From: Cyanobium sp.
GTDB lineage: Bacteria; Cyanobacteriota; Cyanobacteriia; PCC-6307; Cyanobiaceae
Reading direction: 5' to 3'
Assembly (NCBI GenBank): GCA_014191535.1
Contig: BJHC01000005.1
Coordinates: 1 to 16,207 of the forward strand
Length of the DNA: 16,207 bases
Shown here: piece by piece, positions 7,408-14,384 of the stretch
Numbering within the stretch: position 1 is the first letter of the stretch
Layout: each line of letters opens with the position of its first letter
Notes under the pieces: generated by a model
Databases searched by the model: none
Told to the model about the DNA's origin: nothing
The model's input: the letters and a program-made list of their open reading frames with translations, nothing else
Made by a program: the position numbers and the translations under genes

Positions 7408-10026
7408 ATGCATCCCACCGCTGAGCTGTTCACGGAAAAGGCCTGGGCCGCCGTGGTGGCCGCCCAGCAGCTGGCCCAGCAGCGGCGCCAGCAGCAGATG
7501 GAGTGCGAGCACCTGTTCGCCGCCTTGCTGGCCCAGCAGGGCCTGGCGGGCCGGATTCTCGAGAAGGCGGGCGTGGATGTGGGCACCCTCAGCCAGCGCG
7601 TGGAGGCCTACATCGCCGCCCAGCCGAGCCTCAGCGCCCCGCCGGACAACGTCTACCTGGGCAAGGGGCTGAACACCCTGCTCGACCAGGCCAACGAACT
7701 CAAGGGCAGCTATGGCGACAGCTACATCGCCATCGAACACCTCTTGCTGGCCTTGGCCATCGATGATCGCTGCGGCAAGCAGCTGCTCTCCCAGGCCGGC
7801 ACCAACGCCGAACAACTCAAAGAGGCCGTGCAGGCCATCCGTGGATCCCAAACAGTGAGCGACCAGAACCCCGAAGGCACCTACGAATCCCTGGAGAAAT
7901 ACGGCCGCGACCTCACGGCCGCCGCCCGCGACGGCAAGCTCGATCCGGTGATCGGCCGCGACGAGGAGATCCGCCGCACGATCCAGATCCTCAGCCGCCG
8001 CACCAAGAACAACCCAGTGCTGATCGGCGAACCCGGCGTGGGCAAGACGGCGATTGTGGAGGGCCTGGCCCAGCGGATCGTCAACGGCGATGTGCCGCAG
8101 GCGTTGCAGAACCGCCAGCTGATCGCCCTCGACATGGGGGCCCTGATCGCCGGCGCTAAATACCGCGGCGAATTCGAGGAACGGCTCAAGGCCGTGCTCA
8201 AGGAGGTGACCGCCTCCGAGGGGCAGATCGTGCTGTTCATCGATGAGATCCACACCGTGGTGGGGGCCGGCGCCACCGGCGGCGCCATGGATGCCAGCAA
8301 CCTGCTCAAGCCGATGCTGGCCCGCGGCGAACTGCGCTGCATCGGCGCCACCACCCTCGATGAGCACCGCCAGCACATCGAAAAAGACCCAGCCCTGGAG
8401 CGCCGTTTCCAGCAGGTGTTCGTGGATCAGCCCACGGTGGAGGACACCATCTCGATCCTGCGGGGCCTCAAGGAGCGCTACGAGGTGCACCATGGCGTGC
8501 GCATCGCCGACAACGCCCTGGTGGCGGCGGCGGTGCTCAGCAGCCGCTACATCGCCGACCGCTTCCTACCGGATAAGGCCATCGACCTGGTGGATGAATC
8601 GGCGGCGCGCCTGAAGATGGAGATCACCTCCAAGCCGGAGCAGATCGACGAACTCGATCGCCGCATCCTGCAGCTGGAGATGGAGAAGCTCTCCTTGGGG
8701 CGCGAATCCGATGCCGCCAGCCGCGACCGGCTGGAGCGGCTGGAGAAGGAGCTGGCCGACCTGAGCGAGCAGCAGAGCACCCTCAACGCCCAATGGCAGA
8801 AGGAGAAGGGCTCCATCGACGCCCTCGGCGCCCTCAAGGAGGAGATCGAGCAGGTGCAACTGCAGATCGAACAGGCCAAACGCAGCTACGACCTCAACAA
8901 GGCGGCCGAGCTGGAGTACGGCACCCTGGCGGAGCTGCACAAGCGGCTGGCGGCCAAGGAGGAGGAGCTCACCGCCGGTGGTGGCGACAAAACCCTGCTG
9001 CGGGAGGAGGTCACCGAGGAGGACATCGCCGAGGTGATCGCCAAGTGGACGGGCATCCCCGTCACCAAGCTGGTGCAGAGCGAGATGGAGAAGCTGCTGC
9101 ATCTCGAGGATGAGCTGCACACCCGCGTGGTGGGGCAGGCCCAGGCGGTGACCGCCGTGGCCGATGCCATCCAGCGCTCCCGCGCCGGCCTCAGCGACCC
9201 CAACCGCCCCATCGCCAGCTTCCTGTTCCTCGGCCCCACCGGTGTGGGCAAAACGGAGCTGTGCAAGGCCCTGGCCTCCCAACTGTTCGACAGCGAGGAG
9301 GCGATGGTGCGCATCGACATGTCGGAGTACATGGAGAAGCACGCCGTCAGCCGCCTGATCGGTGCCCCTCCCGGCTACGTGGGCTACGAGGAGGGCGGCC
9401 AGCTCACCGAAGCGGTGCGGCGCCGGCCCTATGCCGTGATCCTGTTCGACGAGGTGGAGAAGGCCCACCCCGATGTGTTCAACGTGATGCTGCAGATCCT
9501 CGATGACGGCCGCGTCACCGATGGCCAAGGGCGCACGGTGGATTTCACCAACACGGTGCTGATCCTCACCAGCAACATCGGCAGCGCCTCGATCCTCGAT
9601 CTGGCGGGCGACCCGGCGCGCCACAGCGAAATGGAGTCGCGGGTGAACGAGGCCCTGCGGGCCCACTTCCGCCCGGAATTCCTCAACCGGCTCGACGAAA
9701 CGATCATCTTCCACAGCCTCAAGCAGGAGGAACTGCGGCAGATCGTGGAGCTGCAGGTGCGGCGCCTGGCGAAGCGCCTGGAGGAGAAGAAGCTGGGGCT
9801 CGACCTCAGCACCGCCGCCCTCGACTGGCTGGCCACCGTGGGCTACGACCCCGTGTACGGCGCCCGGCCCCTCAAGCGGGCCATCCAGCGGGAGCTGGAA
9901 ACCCCCATCGCCAAGGGGATCCTGGCGGGCCAGTTCACCGGCGGCCACACCGTGGCCGTGGAGGTGCAGGGGGAAGCGCTGCAGTTCGAGCAGCGCGACC
10001 CGGCCCGGCTGCCGGTGCTGGCCTAG
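7408..10026 (+). CDS. clpB: ATP-dependent disaggregase ClpB (Hsp104 family)
   Basis: ClpB is a cytosolic hexameric AAA+ chaperone that pulls polypeptides out of aggregates together with DnaK/DnaJ/GrpE. The 872-aa length is normal. Domains are the Clp N-domain (about 1-145), a short linker, AAA-1, the coiled-coil middle domain (about 410-530) and AAA-2 with its small domain. AAA-1 has Walker A GEPGVGKT (207-214) and Walker B FIDE with E280. AAA-2 has Walker A GPTGVGKT (609-616) and Walker B LFDE with E682. The middle domain marks it as ClpB rather than ClpC or ClpA, and the closing [14 protein letters not shown] block is typical. A GTG at codon 150 could start an N-domain-less form. Cyanobacteria often have two ClpB paralogues; this looks closer to the heat-inducible ClpB1, but I cannot settle that. 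It converges on phhB with a 10-base gap. Confidence 0.97.
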   Translation: MHPTAELFTEKAWAAVVAAQQLAQQRRQQQMECEHLFAALLAQQGLAGRILEKAGVDVGTLSQRVEAYIAAQPSLSAPPDNVYLGKGLNTLLDQANELKGSYGDSYIAIEHLLLALAIDDRCGKQLLSQAGTNAEQLKEAVQAIRGSQTVSDQNPEGTYESLEKYGRDLTAAARDGKLDPVIGRDEEIRRTIQILSRRTKNNPVLIGEPGVGKTAIVEGLAQRIVNGDVPQALQNRQLIALDMGALIAGAKYRGEFEERLKAVLKEVTASEGQIVLFIDEIHTVVGAGATGGAMDASNLLKPMLARGELRCIGATTLDEHRQHIEKDPALERRFQQVFVDQPTVEDTISILRGLKERYEVHHGVRIADNALVAAAVLSSRYIADRFLPDKAIDLVDESAARLKMEITSKPEQIDELDRRILQLEMEKLSLGRESDAASRDRLERLEKELADLSEQQSTLNAQWQKEKGSIDALGALKEEIEQVQLQIEQAKRSYDLNKAAELEYGTLAELHKRLAAKEEELTAGGGDKTLLREEVTEEDIAEVIAKWTGIPVTKLVQSEMEKLLHLEDELHTRVVGQAQAVTAVADAIQRSRAGLSDPNRPIASFLFLGPTGVGKTELCKALASQLFDSEEAMVRIDMSEYMEKHAVSRLIGAPPGYVGYEEGGQLTEAVRRRPYAVILFDEVEKAHPDVFNVMLQILDDGRVTDGQGRTVDFTNTVLILTSNIGSASILDLAGDPARHSEMESRVNEALRAHFRPEFLNRLDETIIFHSLKQEELRQIVELQVRRLAKRLEEKKLGLDLSTAALDWLATVGYDPVYGARPLKRAIQRELETPIAKGILAGQFTGGHTVAVEVQGEALQFEQRDPARLPVLA
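7855..7857 (+). promoter_or_regulatory. clpB: Candidate internal translation start in clpB (GTG, V150)
   Basis: Codon 150 is GTG in the sequence context SQTVSDQ. E. coli ClpB starts its short form at a GTG for V149 in SVNDQ, so the codon is at the aligned place. The product here would be 723 aa and lack the N-domain. Upstream there is only a weak GGA (7843-7845). A shorter ClpB made from an internal start is also known in Synechococcus. Confidence 0.4.
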
Positions 10027-10036
10027 TTGCGTTCTC

Positions 10037-10327
10037 TCACTGGGCCAGCAGCGCATCGATCCGAGCGGCCAACTCCAGATCCAGGCTGGAGAGGCCGCCG
10101 GTGTCATGGGTGGTGAGCTCGATCACCACCCGGTTCCACACGTTGCTCCACTCGGGATGGTGGCCCATCGCCTCGGCGATCAGGGCCACCTTCGCCATGA
10201 AGCCGAACGCCTCCACAAAGTCGGCGAAGCGCAGCTCACGGCGCAGCTTGTCGCCGTGGAGCTGCCACTGGGGCAGCTGCTGGGGCAGGGCAGCCCGCTG
10301 CTCGGCGGTGAGGGGGATGGCGGCCAT
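10037..10327 (-). CDS. phhB: Pterin-4a-carbinolamine dehydratase (PCD/DCoH)
   Basis: This 96-aa protein dehydrates 4a-hydroxytetrahydropterin to quinonoid dihydropterin. That recycles the pterin cofactor after aromatic amino-acid hydroxylation or protects against 7-substituted pterins. The motif EAMGHHPEWSNVWNRVVIELTTHD is diagnostic; the catalytic histidines are H56, H57 and H74. The ATG at 10327 gives a full-length PCD; the frame extends upstream, but that part is low-complexity and would overlap the cupin gene. The cupin stop lies 28 bases upstream on the same strand, suggesting an operon. I see no phenylalanine hydroxylase in the window, and many cyanobacterial PCDs have no known partner hydroxylase. 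The 3' end converges with clpB, with only 10 bases between the stops and no terminator visible. Confidence 0.93.
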   Translation of the reverse strand: MAAIPLTAEQRAALPQQLPQWQLHGDKLRRELRFADFVEAFGFMAKVALIAEAMGHHPEWSNVWNRVVIELTTHDTGGLSSLDLELAARIDALLAQ

Positions 10328-10355
10328 GGCGACAGGGCGGTGCCCGCAGCTTGGC

Positions 10356-10634
10356 TCAACCGAAGCGGTAGTGCTTGCGCACCGCGGCGCGCACCTCCCA
10401 CTGGCAACTGAGGCCGGCGGCAAACTCCACCAGATCACCGGCCCCGAACCGCACCGGCTCGCCGCCGTCGGGGGTCACGGTCACCTCCCCCTCCAGCAGC
10501 AGGCACGTTTCCCGCTCGTCGTAGGTCCAGGGAAAGGTGCTGACGCCGCAGCTCCAGATCGGCCAGTCGCTGACCCCGAGCTGGGCCAACTGCTCCGCCG
10601 AGGGGTTGGGGGTGACGCGAATCGGATCAGCCAT
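10356..10634 (-). CDS. Small cupin-domain protein (DUF861/Cupin_3 type)
   Basis: A 92-aa single-domain cupin: after an N-terminal segment the barrel begins near W24 (WPIWSCGVSTFPWTYDERE). The core is TCLLLEGEVTVTPDGGEPVRFGAGDLVEF (residues 43-71), the standard LEGE-V-GDLV pattern. The classical HxH metal ligands of cupin motif 1 are absent; W36-T-Y-D occupies that region, as is usual for DUF861 relatives of ureidoglycine aminohydrolase. A metal-dependent activity is therefore doubtful. The start at 10634 (ATG) is chosen over an upstream extension of Ala/Arg-rich low complexity. The gene lies between a YjbQ-like gene (35 bases) and phhB (28 bases), all on the - strand. Its function is unknown. 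Confidence 0.85.
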   Translation of the reverse strand: MADPIRVTPNPSAEQLAQLGVSDWPIWSCGVSTFPWTYDERETCLLLEGEVTVTPDGGEPVRFGAGDLVEFAAGLSCQWEVRAAVRKHYRFG

Positions 10635-10669
10635 GCAACCGCACGCAGGCACTGCGGATCGATCCTGGC

Positions 10670-11098
10670 CTACTCGCCGAGCAGATGCAGGCTCAACTGG
10701 CGCCGCTGCCCGCGCGCGCGGTGCTCCCACAGGTACACCGCCTGCCAGGTGCCCAGCACCAGCCGCCCCTGATCAAACGACAGCCCCAGGCTGGTGGTGG
10801 TGAGGGCCGTGCGGATATGGGCGGGCATGTCGTCGGGGCCTTCGTCGTCATGGGCGTAGGGCTGCGACAGCCCCTGCTGGGGCACCAGGGCCCGCAGGTA
10901 GGCGGTGAGGTCCTGCAGCACCCGCGGGTCGGCGTTCTCGTTCACGGTGAGGCTGCAGCTGGTATGGAGCACCACCAGCTGCAGCAGGCCGCGCTGCAGC
11001 CCACTGGCCCGCAGTTCCGCCTGCAGCAGCGCTGTGAGATTGGTGAAGCCCTCACCGTCGGTGGTCACCGCCAGGCGGCGTAGGTCCTGTCGGAGCAT
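10670..11098 (-). CDS. YjbQ / UPF0047 family protein (secondary thiamine-phosphate synthase-like)
   Basis: This 142-aa protein matches the YjbQ/UPF0047 family. Diagnostic parts are LHTSCSLTVNENADPRV (residues 44-60), YAHDDEGPDDMPAHIR with H83 and H94, and the C-terminal G-x-L-V-L-GTWQAVYLWEHR, where GTWQ is at 116-119. These conserved histidines line the presumed active site. E. coli YjbQ has a weak secondary thiamine-phosphate synthase activity; the physiological role is unresolved, so the enzyme name is provisional. The ATG at 11098 gives the normal family length. It probably heads a - strand operon with the cupin and phhB, diverging from the four-cysteine gene with a 33-base gap that must hold both promoters or place one inside a neighbour. 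Confidence 0.92.
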   Translation of the reverse strand: MLRQDLRRLAVTTDGEGFTNLTALLQAELRASGLQRGLLQLVVLHTSCSLTVNENADPRVLQDLTAYLRALVPQQGLSQPYAHDDEGPDDMPAHIRTALTTTSLGLSFDQGRLVLGTWQAVYLWEHRARGQRRQLSLHLLGE

Positions 11099-11120
11099 GA
11101 AAAGCCCGGGCAACCCCCTT

Positions 11121-11126
11121 AGCTTG
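11121..11126 (+). promoter_or_regulatory. Candidate -10 element (TAGCTT) of the four-cysteine/DCC pair
   Basis: TAGCTT is identical to the petJ candidate. It is only 5 bases before the ATG at 11132 but 23 bases before the ATG at 11150, a distance like that in petJ (21). If it is a real -10, the shorter start of the next gene is favoured. Confidence 0.3.
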
Positions 11127-11131
11127 GCGGG

Positions 11132-11398
11132 ATGACGCGCACCCCGTCCATGCGTTTCGCCACCACCGGCCTGCAGGCCGCCGTGCTGTTCACCGCCCTC
11201 GCCGGCCTCCAGGCCCCGGCCCAGGCCCAGCGGGTGGTGCCCAAGCTCGGCACCCTCTGCCCCCTCGGCTATGTGGACACCCTCAACGGCAAGTGCTCCA
11301 CCCTCGGCCTGATGACCTACACCGTGAAGCCCACCAACGGCCAGGCCTGCCCCGAGGGCTGGATGAACGTGGGCGGCGGCTATTGCCGACAGAAGTGA
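11132..11398 (+). CDS. Small exported four-cysteine protein with duplicated CPxG(Y/W) motif
   Basis: An 88-aa protein (82 aa if the second ATG at 11150 is used). The N-terminus is a signal peptide with a likely cut at AQA|QR (after residue 32), leaving a mature chain of about 56 aa. Four cysteines form two matching 13-residue units: CPLGYVDTLNGKC (43-55) and CPEGWMNVGGGYC (73-85), joined by an 18-residue linker (STLGL...NGQA). Each fits C-P-x-G-aromatic-x4-G-x2-C, suggesting two disulfide-closed loops from an internal duplication. No catalytic motif or known enzyme family is recognised. The stop overlaps the GTG start of a DCC-family thiol-disulfide oxidoreductase by 4 bases (GTGA). The start choice is uncertain; GGCGGG directly precedes the first ATG but is too close to act as a ribosome site. 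Confidence 0.75.
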   Translation: MTRTPSMRFATTGLQAAVLFTALAGLQAPAQAQRVVPKLGTLCPLGYVDTLNGKCSTLGLMTYTVKPTNGQACPEGWMNVGGGYCRQK

Positions 11399-11856
11399 GC
11401 CGCGCCGACACCGCTGCGGCTGACCGGCCCCGGCTGACGCTTCTCTATGACGGTGCCTGCCCGCTCTGCCTGCGGGAGGTGCGCTTTCTGCGGGAGCGCG
11501 ACCAACGGCTCCACCCGTCCAGCCCATGGCTCGCCTTTGTCGACATTGACGCAGCGAACTACAACCCCGCCGACCACGGCGGCATCAGCTACCGCGACGC
11601 CATGGGCCGCATCCATGCCATCACTGGCGATGGCCAGGTGTTGCGCGATGTGGCGGTGTTCCGCGCCGCCTACCGGCTGATCGGCCTGGGCTGGCTCTAC
11701 GCCCCCAGCGGCTGGCCCGGCCTGCAGCAGCTCAGCGATGGGCTCTACGGCCTCTGGGCCCGCTGGCGCCTGGCGCTCACCGGCCGGCCCGACCTCGATC
11801 AGCTGTGCGACTGCCGGCGATCCCCCCACTCAGAAGCGCTGCAGGATCAGCCGTGA
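11395..11856 (+). CDS. DCC family (DUF393) thiol-disulfide oxidoreductase
   Basis: The 153-aa product has the signature LLYDGACPLC (residues 16-25): D19-x-x-C22-x-x-C25, the DxxCxxC that names the DCC family. This thioredoxin-like motif is predicted to do dithiol-disulfide chemistry. FVDIDA (48-53) and the later DVAVFRAAY (86-94) are also characteristic. A moderately hydrophobic LIGLGWLYAPSGWPGL (95-110) may associate with membrane. No signal peptide is visible, so the catalytic end is expected in the cytoplasm. The start is GTG at 11395, overlapping the previous stop as GTGA; no ATG lies between it and the signature. Its last 27 bases overlap the - strand DUF2721 gene. The substrate is unknown; the upstream four-cysteine protein is a candidate only by linkage. 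Confidence 0.9.
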   Translation: MSRADTAAADRPRLTLLYDGACPLCLREVRFLRERDQRLHPSSPWLAFVDIDAANYNPADHGGISYRDAMGRIHAITGDGQVLRDVAVFRAAYRLIGLGWLYAPSGWPGLQQLSDGLYGLWARWRLALTGRPDLDQLCDCRRSPHSEALQDQP

Positions 11857-12258
11857 GGAGAGGCGGGTGTCCAGCAGCAACAGCAGCAGGCCCCCCATCA
11901 GGCTGAGCATCGCCAGCACGAAACAGCTCACCACGATCGGCGTGAGATCCACCACGGCGATCACCCCCAGGAAGGTCACCGCCACCACCGCCGCCACCAG
12001 CACCCCGGTGATCGTGACGCTGGCGCTGGCGCGGGTGAGCAGCGTCATGCGCCGGCGCAGCAGCCGCAGGTCTGAGGATTCGGAGCCATCCCCCTGCAGC
12101 ACCAAGGCCCGCTCGATCACCCGCGTCAGCCGCACGCTGATCACCCCCAGCAGGCCGGAGATGGCGGTGAGCAGAAACACCGGCGCCACCGACAGCTGAA
12201 TGGCCTTGGCCAGGTCCAGCACCGGCGAGGCCAGTTCGGGGGCAGCGGCAAGGGCCAT
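11830..12258 (-). CDS. DUF2721 family membrane protein
   Basis: A 142-aa integral membrane protein. Membrane segments are predicted at about residues 25-43 (VAPVFLLTAISGLLGVISV), 82-103 and 108-130. RLTRVIERA (43-51) directly after the first segment, followed by a charged RLLRRR (65-70), is the conserved pattern of DUF2721. The family has no established function. The ATG at 12258 is preferred; a TTG 6 bases upstream (12264) would add two residues. The 3' end overlaps the DCC gene by 27 bases on the opposite strand. It diverges from the OsmC gene across 115 bases. The C-terminus ends LILQRF right after the third segment, so there is little soluble tail. Confidence 0.88.
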   Translation of the reverse strand: MALAAAPELASPVLDLAKAIQLSVAPVFLLTAISGLLGVISVRLTRVIERALVLQGDGSESSDLRLLRRRMTLLTRASASVTITGVLVAAVVAVTFLGVIAVVDLTPIVVSCFVLAMLSLMGGLLLLLLDTRLSSRLILQRF

Positions 12259-12373
12259 CGGCAATCACAACGGGCGGGGATGTCTCGCCAGCAAACCGGG
12301 CCGGGGCCCGGTCGTCGAGCCCGGACCTGCCAACCTGAGACACGACCGCAGCACCGCCGCCGCTGAGCCACCC
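12259..12373. promoter_or_regulatory. Divergent intergenic region, DUF2721 and OsmC genes
   Basis: 115 bases between two divergent starts, so it should contain both promoters. Two palindromes are visible: CCGGGCC/GGCCCGG (12296-12302 and 12305-12311, 2-base gap) and TGTCTC/GAGACA (12281-12286 and 12337-12342), the latter flanking the former. No clear -10 or -35 hexamers are seen. In such GC-rich DNA the first palindrome may be chance. Confidence 0.35.
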
Positions 12374-12775
12374 ATGACGCGCATCCACAGCCGCTACCTG
12401 GGCCAGCTGCGCTGCCAGAGCGACCATGGGCCCTCCGGCAGCAGCCTGGACACCGACGCCCCCACCGACAACCAGGGGAAAGGGGAACGGTTCTCCCCCA
12501 CCGACCTGGTGGCCACGGCGCTGAGCACCTGCATGCTCACGATCATGGGCATCGTGGCCGATCGCCACGGCTGGGATCTGCAGGGCTGCCGGGCCGAGGT
12601 GGAAAAAACCATGACCAGCGAAGCCCCCCGGCGCATCGCCCAGCTCACGGTGTGGGTGACGTTGCCGGCCGGTCTGGAGCCCCAGCAACGGGCCCTGCTG
12701 CAGCGGGCGGCGGAAACCTGCCCGGTGAAAGTGAGCCTCGAGGGCTGCATCCCCATGCAGCTGCACTGGAGCTGA
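12374..12775 (+). CDS. OsmC/Ohr family protein
   Basis: This 133-aa protein has the OsmC/Ohr layout: an N-terminal beta half, then FSPTDLVATALSTCMLTIMG (residues 40-59) with the first redox cysteine C53, and a C-terminal AAETCPVKVSL with the second, C116. This pair reduces organic hydroperoxides in characterised relatives. It is closer to general OsmC (YhfA-like) than to Ohr as far as I can judge, so a specific peroxidase assignment is not made. It lacks a signal peptide and is expected in the cytosol. The ATG at 12374 starts a full-length OsmC; an in-frame extension upstream lies in the divergent promoter region. Its TGA shares a base with the ATG of the next gene (TGATG), a typical coupled junction. 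Confidence 0.9.
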   Translation: MTRIHSRYLGQLRCQSDHGPSGSSLDTDAPTDNQGKGERFSPTDLVATALSTCMLTIMGIVADRHGWDLQGCRAEVEKTMTSEAPRRIAQLTVWVTLPAGLEPQQRALLQRAAETCPVKVSLEGCIPMQLHWS

Positions 12776-14316
12776 TGGCCAGCGGCACCCACCGCTCCAG
12801 CGCCTGGAGCCGCCTGCGGGATCACCTGCACACCACCCAGCTGCTGGGGGGCATCCACAGCACCCTCTACTTCGACCAGAACACCGCCATGCCGGCGGCC
12901 GCCGGCAGCTGGCGCGGCGAACAGCTGGCCCTGCTGGCCCAGCAGCTGCACGAGCGCCAGAGCAGCGCGGCCTATGCCGATCTGTTGGCGGAGGCCCAGG
13001 CGGAGCTGCCGGCGGAGGCCCCGCCGGAGCGGCACCACAATTTGCGGCTGCTGCAACGGGAGCTGCGCCGGCAGTCCAGCCTCGATGCCGCCCTGGTGGG
13101 CCAGTTGGCCCAGGCCCAGGCGGAGGGTTACGGCCGCTGGCAGCAGGCCAAGGCCCAGGCCGATTTCCAGCTGTTCGCCCCCGCCCTTGAGCGGCTGATC
13201 CAGCTGCGGCTGGAGCAGGCGCGGCAGCTGCAGCCGGTGGAGTGCCAGGCCGACGGTGCCCCCCGCAGCCCCTGGGAAATCCTGGCCCAACCGTTCGAGC
13301 CGGAGATCTCCAAGGCCCAGCTGGCGCAGCTGCTGCTGCCCCTGGGGGAGAGCCTGCCGCCCCTGCTGGAGCGGGCCCGCAGCCTGCCGCCGGGCAGCAC
13401 CGCAGCCTGGGATCTGGGGGAGGCCCAGCAGGGGCAACTCTGCGATCAGCTGCTGCACGACTGGGGCTACGACCCCCAGCGCTGCGGCAAGGCCCGCTCA
13501 CCCCATCCGTTTTCCTGCACCCTCGGCCCCGACGACTTCCGCATCACCACGCGGGTGGTGGCGGGTCAGCCGTTCTCCGCCTTCCTGGCCACCGCCCATG
13601 AATGGGGCCACAGCCTCTACGAGCAGGGGCTGCCCCGCAGCGGCGAGCACTGGTTCCCCTGGCCCCTGGGGGAGGCCACCTCAATGGCGGTGCATGAAAG
13701 CCAGAGCCTGTTCTACGAAAACCGCCTGGCCCGCAGCCATGCCCTGGCGGAGCGCTGGTACCCGCGCTTCCACCAGGCCCTGGGGCGCGACGTGTGGGGC
13801 AGTGGCCAGGCCTTCTGGCGCGACCTCAATCCGATCCGCGCCGGCCTCACCCGGGTGGAGGCCGATGAGGTGAGCTACGGCCTGCACGTGCTGCTGCGCT
13901 ACCGGCTGGAGCTGGCCCTGCTGGAGCAGGGGATGCCGGTGGCGGAGCTGCCCGAGGCCTGGAACCGCGGCATGCAGGAACTCCTGGGGCTGCGGCCCAC
14001 CAACGACGCCGAGGGCTGCCTGCAGGACGTGCACTGGAGTGAGGGCCTGTTCGGCTACTTCCCCTCCTATGCCCTGGGCCATCTGATCAGTGCCCAGCTC
14101 AGCGCCAGCCTGGAGCGGGAGCTCGGGCCGATCGAAGTGTTGCTGGAGCGGGGCGAGGACGCCCAACTGGGGCAATGGCTGCGGCAACGGGTGTATCCCC
14201 TGGGGCGCAGCGTGGATGCGGGCGGCCTGGTGCAGCGGGTGAGCGGCCAACCGCTCAGCAGTGCCCCATTCCTGGATTACCTCGAGGCCAAGCTGGAGCG
14301 GTTGGCGGCGGGGTGA
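12775..14316 (+). CDS. M32 family carboxypeptidase (Taq/Pfu type)
   Basis: This 513-aa zinc metallocarboxypeptidase has the usual M32 length and removes C-terminal residues from peptides in the cytosol. The zinc site is H275-E-W-G-H279, with E276 as general base and E308 in HESQSLFYENRL as third ligand. Other family blocks are present: SPHPFSCTLGPDDFRITTR before the zinc site, VEADEVSYGLHVLLR after it, and LQDVHWSEGLFGYFPSYALG near the end. HEWGH replaces the commoner HEFGH, a conservative change. The ATG at 12775 overlaps the OsmC stop (TGATG), suggesting translational coupling. The frame is open upstream inside the OsmC gene, but the M32 N-terminus (SSAWSRLRDHL) fits this start. The first ~45 residues are helical, as in the family. 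Confidence 0.95.
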   Translation: MASGTHRSSAWSRLRDHLHTTQLLGGIHSTLYFDQNTAMPAAAGSWRGEQLALLAQQLHERQSSAAYADLLAEAQAELPAEAPPERHHNLRLLQRELRRQSSLDAALVGQLAQAQAEGYGRWQQAKAQADFQLFAPALERLIQLRLEQARQLQPVECQADGAPRSPWEILAQPFEPEISKAQLAQLLLPLGESLPPLLERARSLPPGSTAAWDLGEAQQGQLCDQLLHDWGYDPQRCGKARSPHPFSCTLGPDDFRITTRVVAGQPFSAFLATAHEWGHSLYEQGLPRSGEHWFPWPLGEATSMAVHESQSLFYENRLARSHALAERWYPRFHQALGRDVWGSGQAFWRDLNPIRAGLTRVEADEVSYGLHVLLRYRLELALLEQGMPVAELPEAWNRGMQELLGLRPTNDAEGCLQDVHWSEGLFGYFPSYALGHLISAQLSASLERELGPIEVLLERGEDAQLGQWLRQRVYPLGRSVDAGGLVQRVSGQPLSSAPFLDYLEAKLERLAAG

Positions 14317-14348
14317 GGCCGGGATGGGCTGCGGCTCAGGGCCCTCCG

Positions 14349-14354
14349 TAGGAT
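14349..14354 (+). promoter_or_regulatory. ppa: Candidate -10 element of ppa
   Basis: TAGGAT lies 30 bases before the ppa ATG in a 68-base gap after the M32 gene. No -35 is seen. It is weak on its own; the support is the similarity to the hexamers before glgB and petJ. Confidence 0.28.
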
Positions 14355-14384
14355 GCCGCCCGATTCCTTGCGCCCACTGCCCTG

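Noticed and set aside
8566..10107. Long open frame (513 codons) antisense to clpB
   Set aside because: Mirror of a well-supported gene, with the same Leu/His/Gln-rich bias and no recognisable domain.
12259..12264. TTG start at 12264 for the DUF2721 gene
   Set aside because: An ATG lies 6 bases downstream and suits the family N-terminus equally well; the commoner codon is preferred.
11777..13501. 574-codon - strand frame across the OsmC and M32 genes
   Set aside because: Pro/Ala/Gly/Arg-rich and it crosses three supported genes; a GC artefact.
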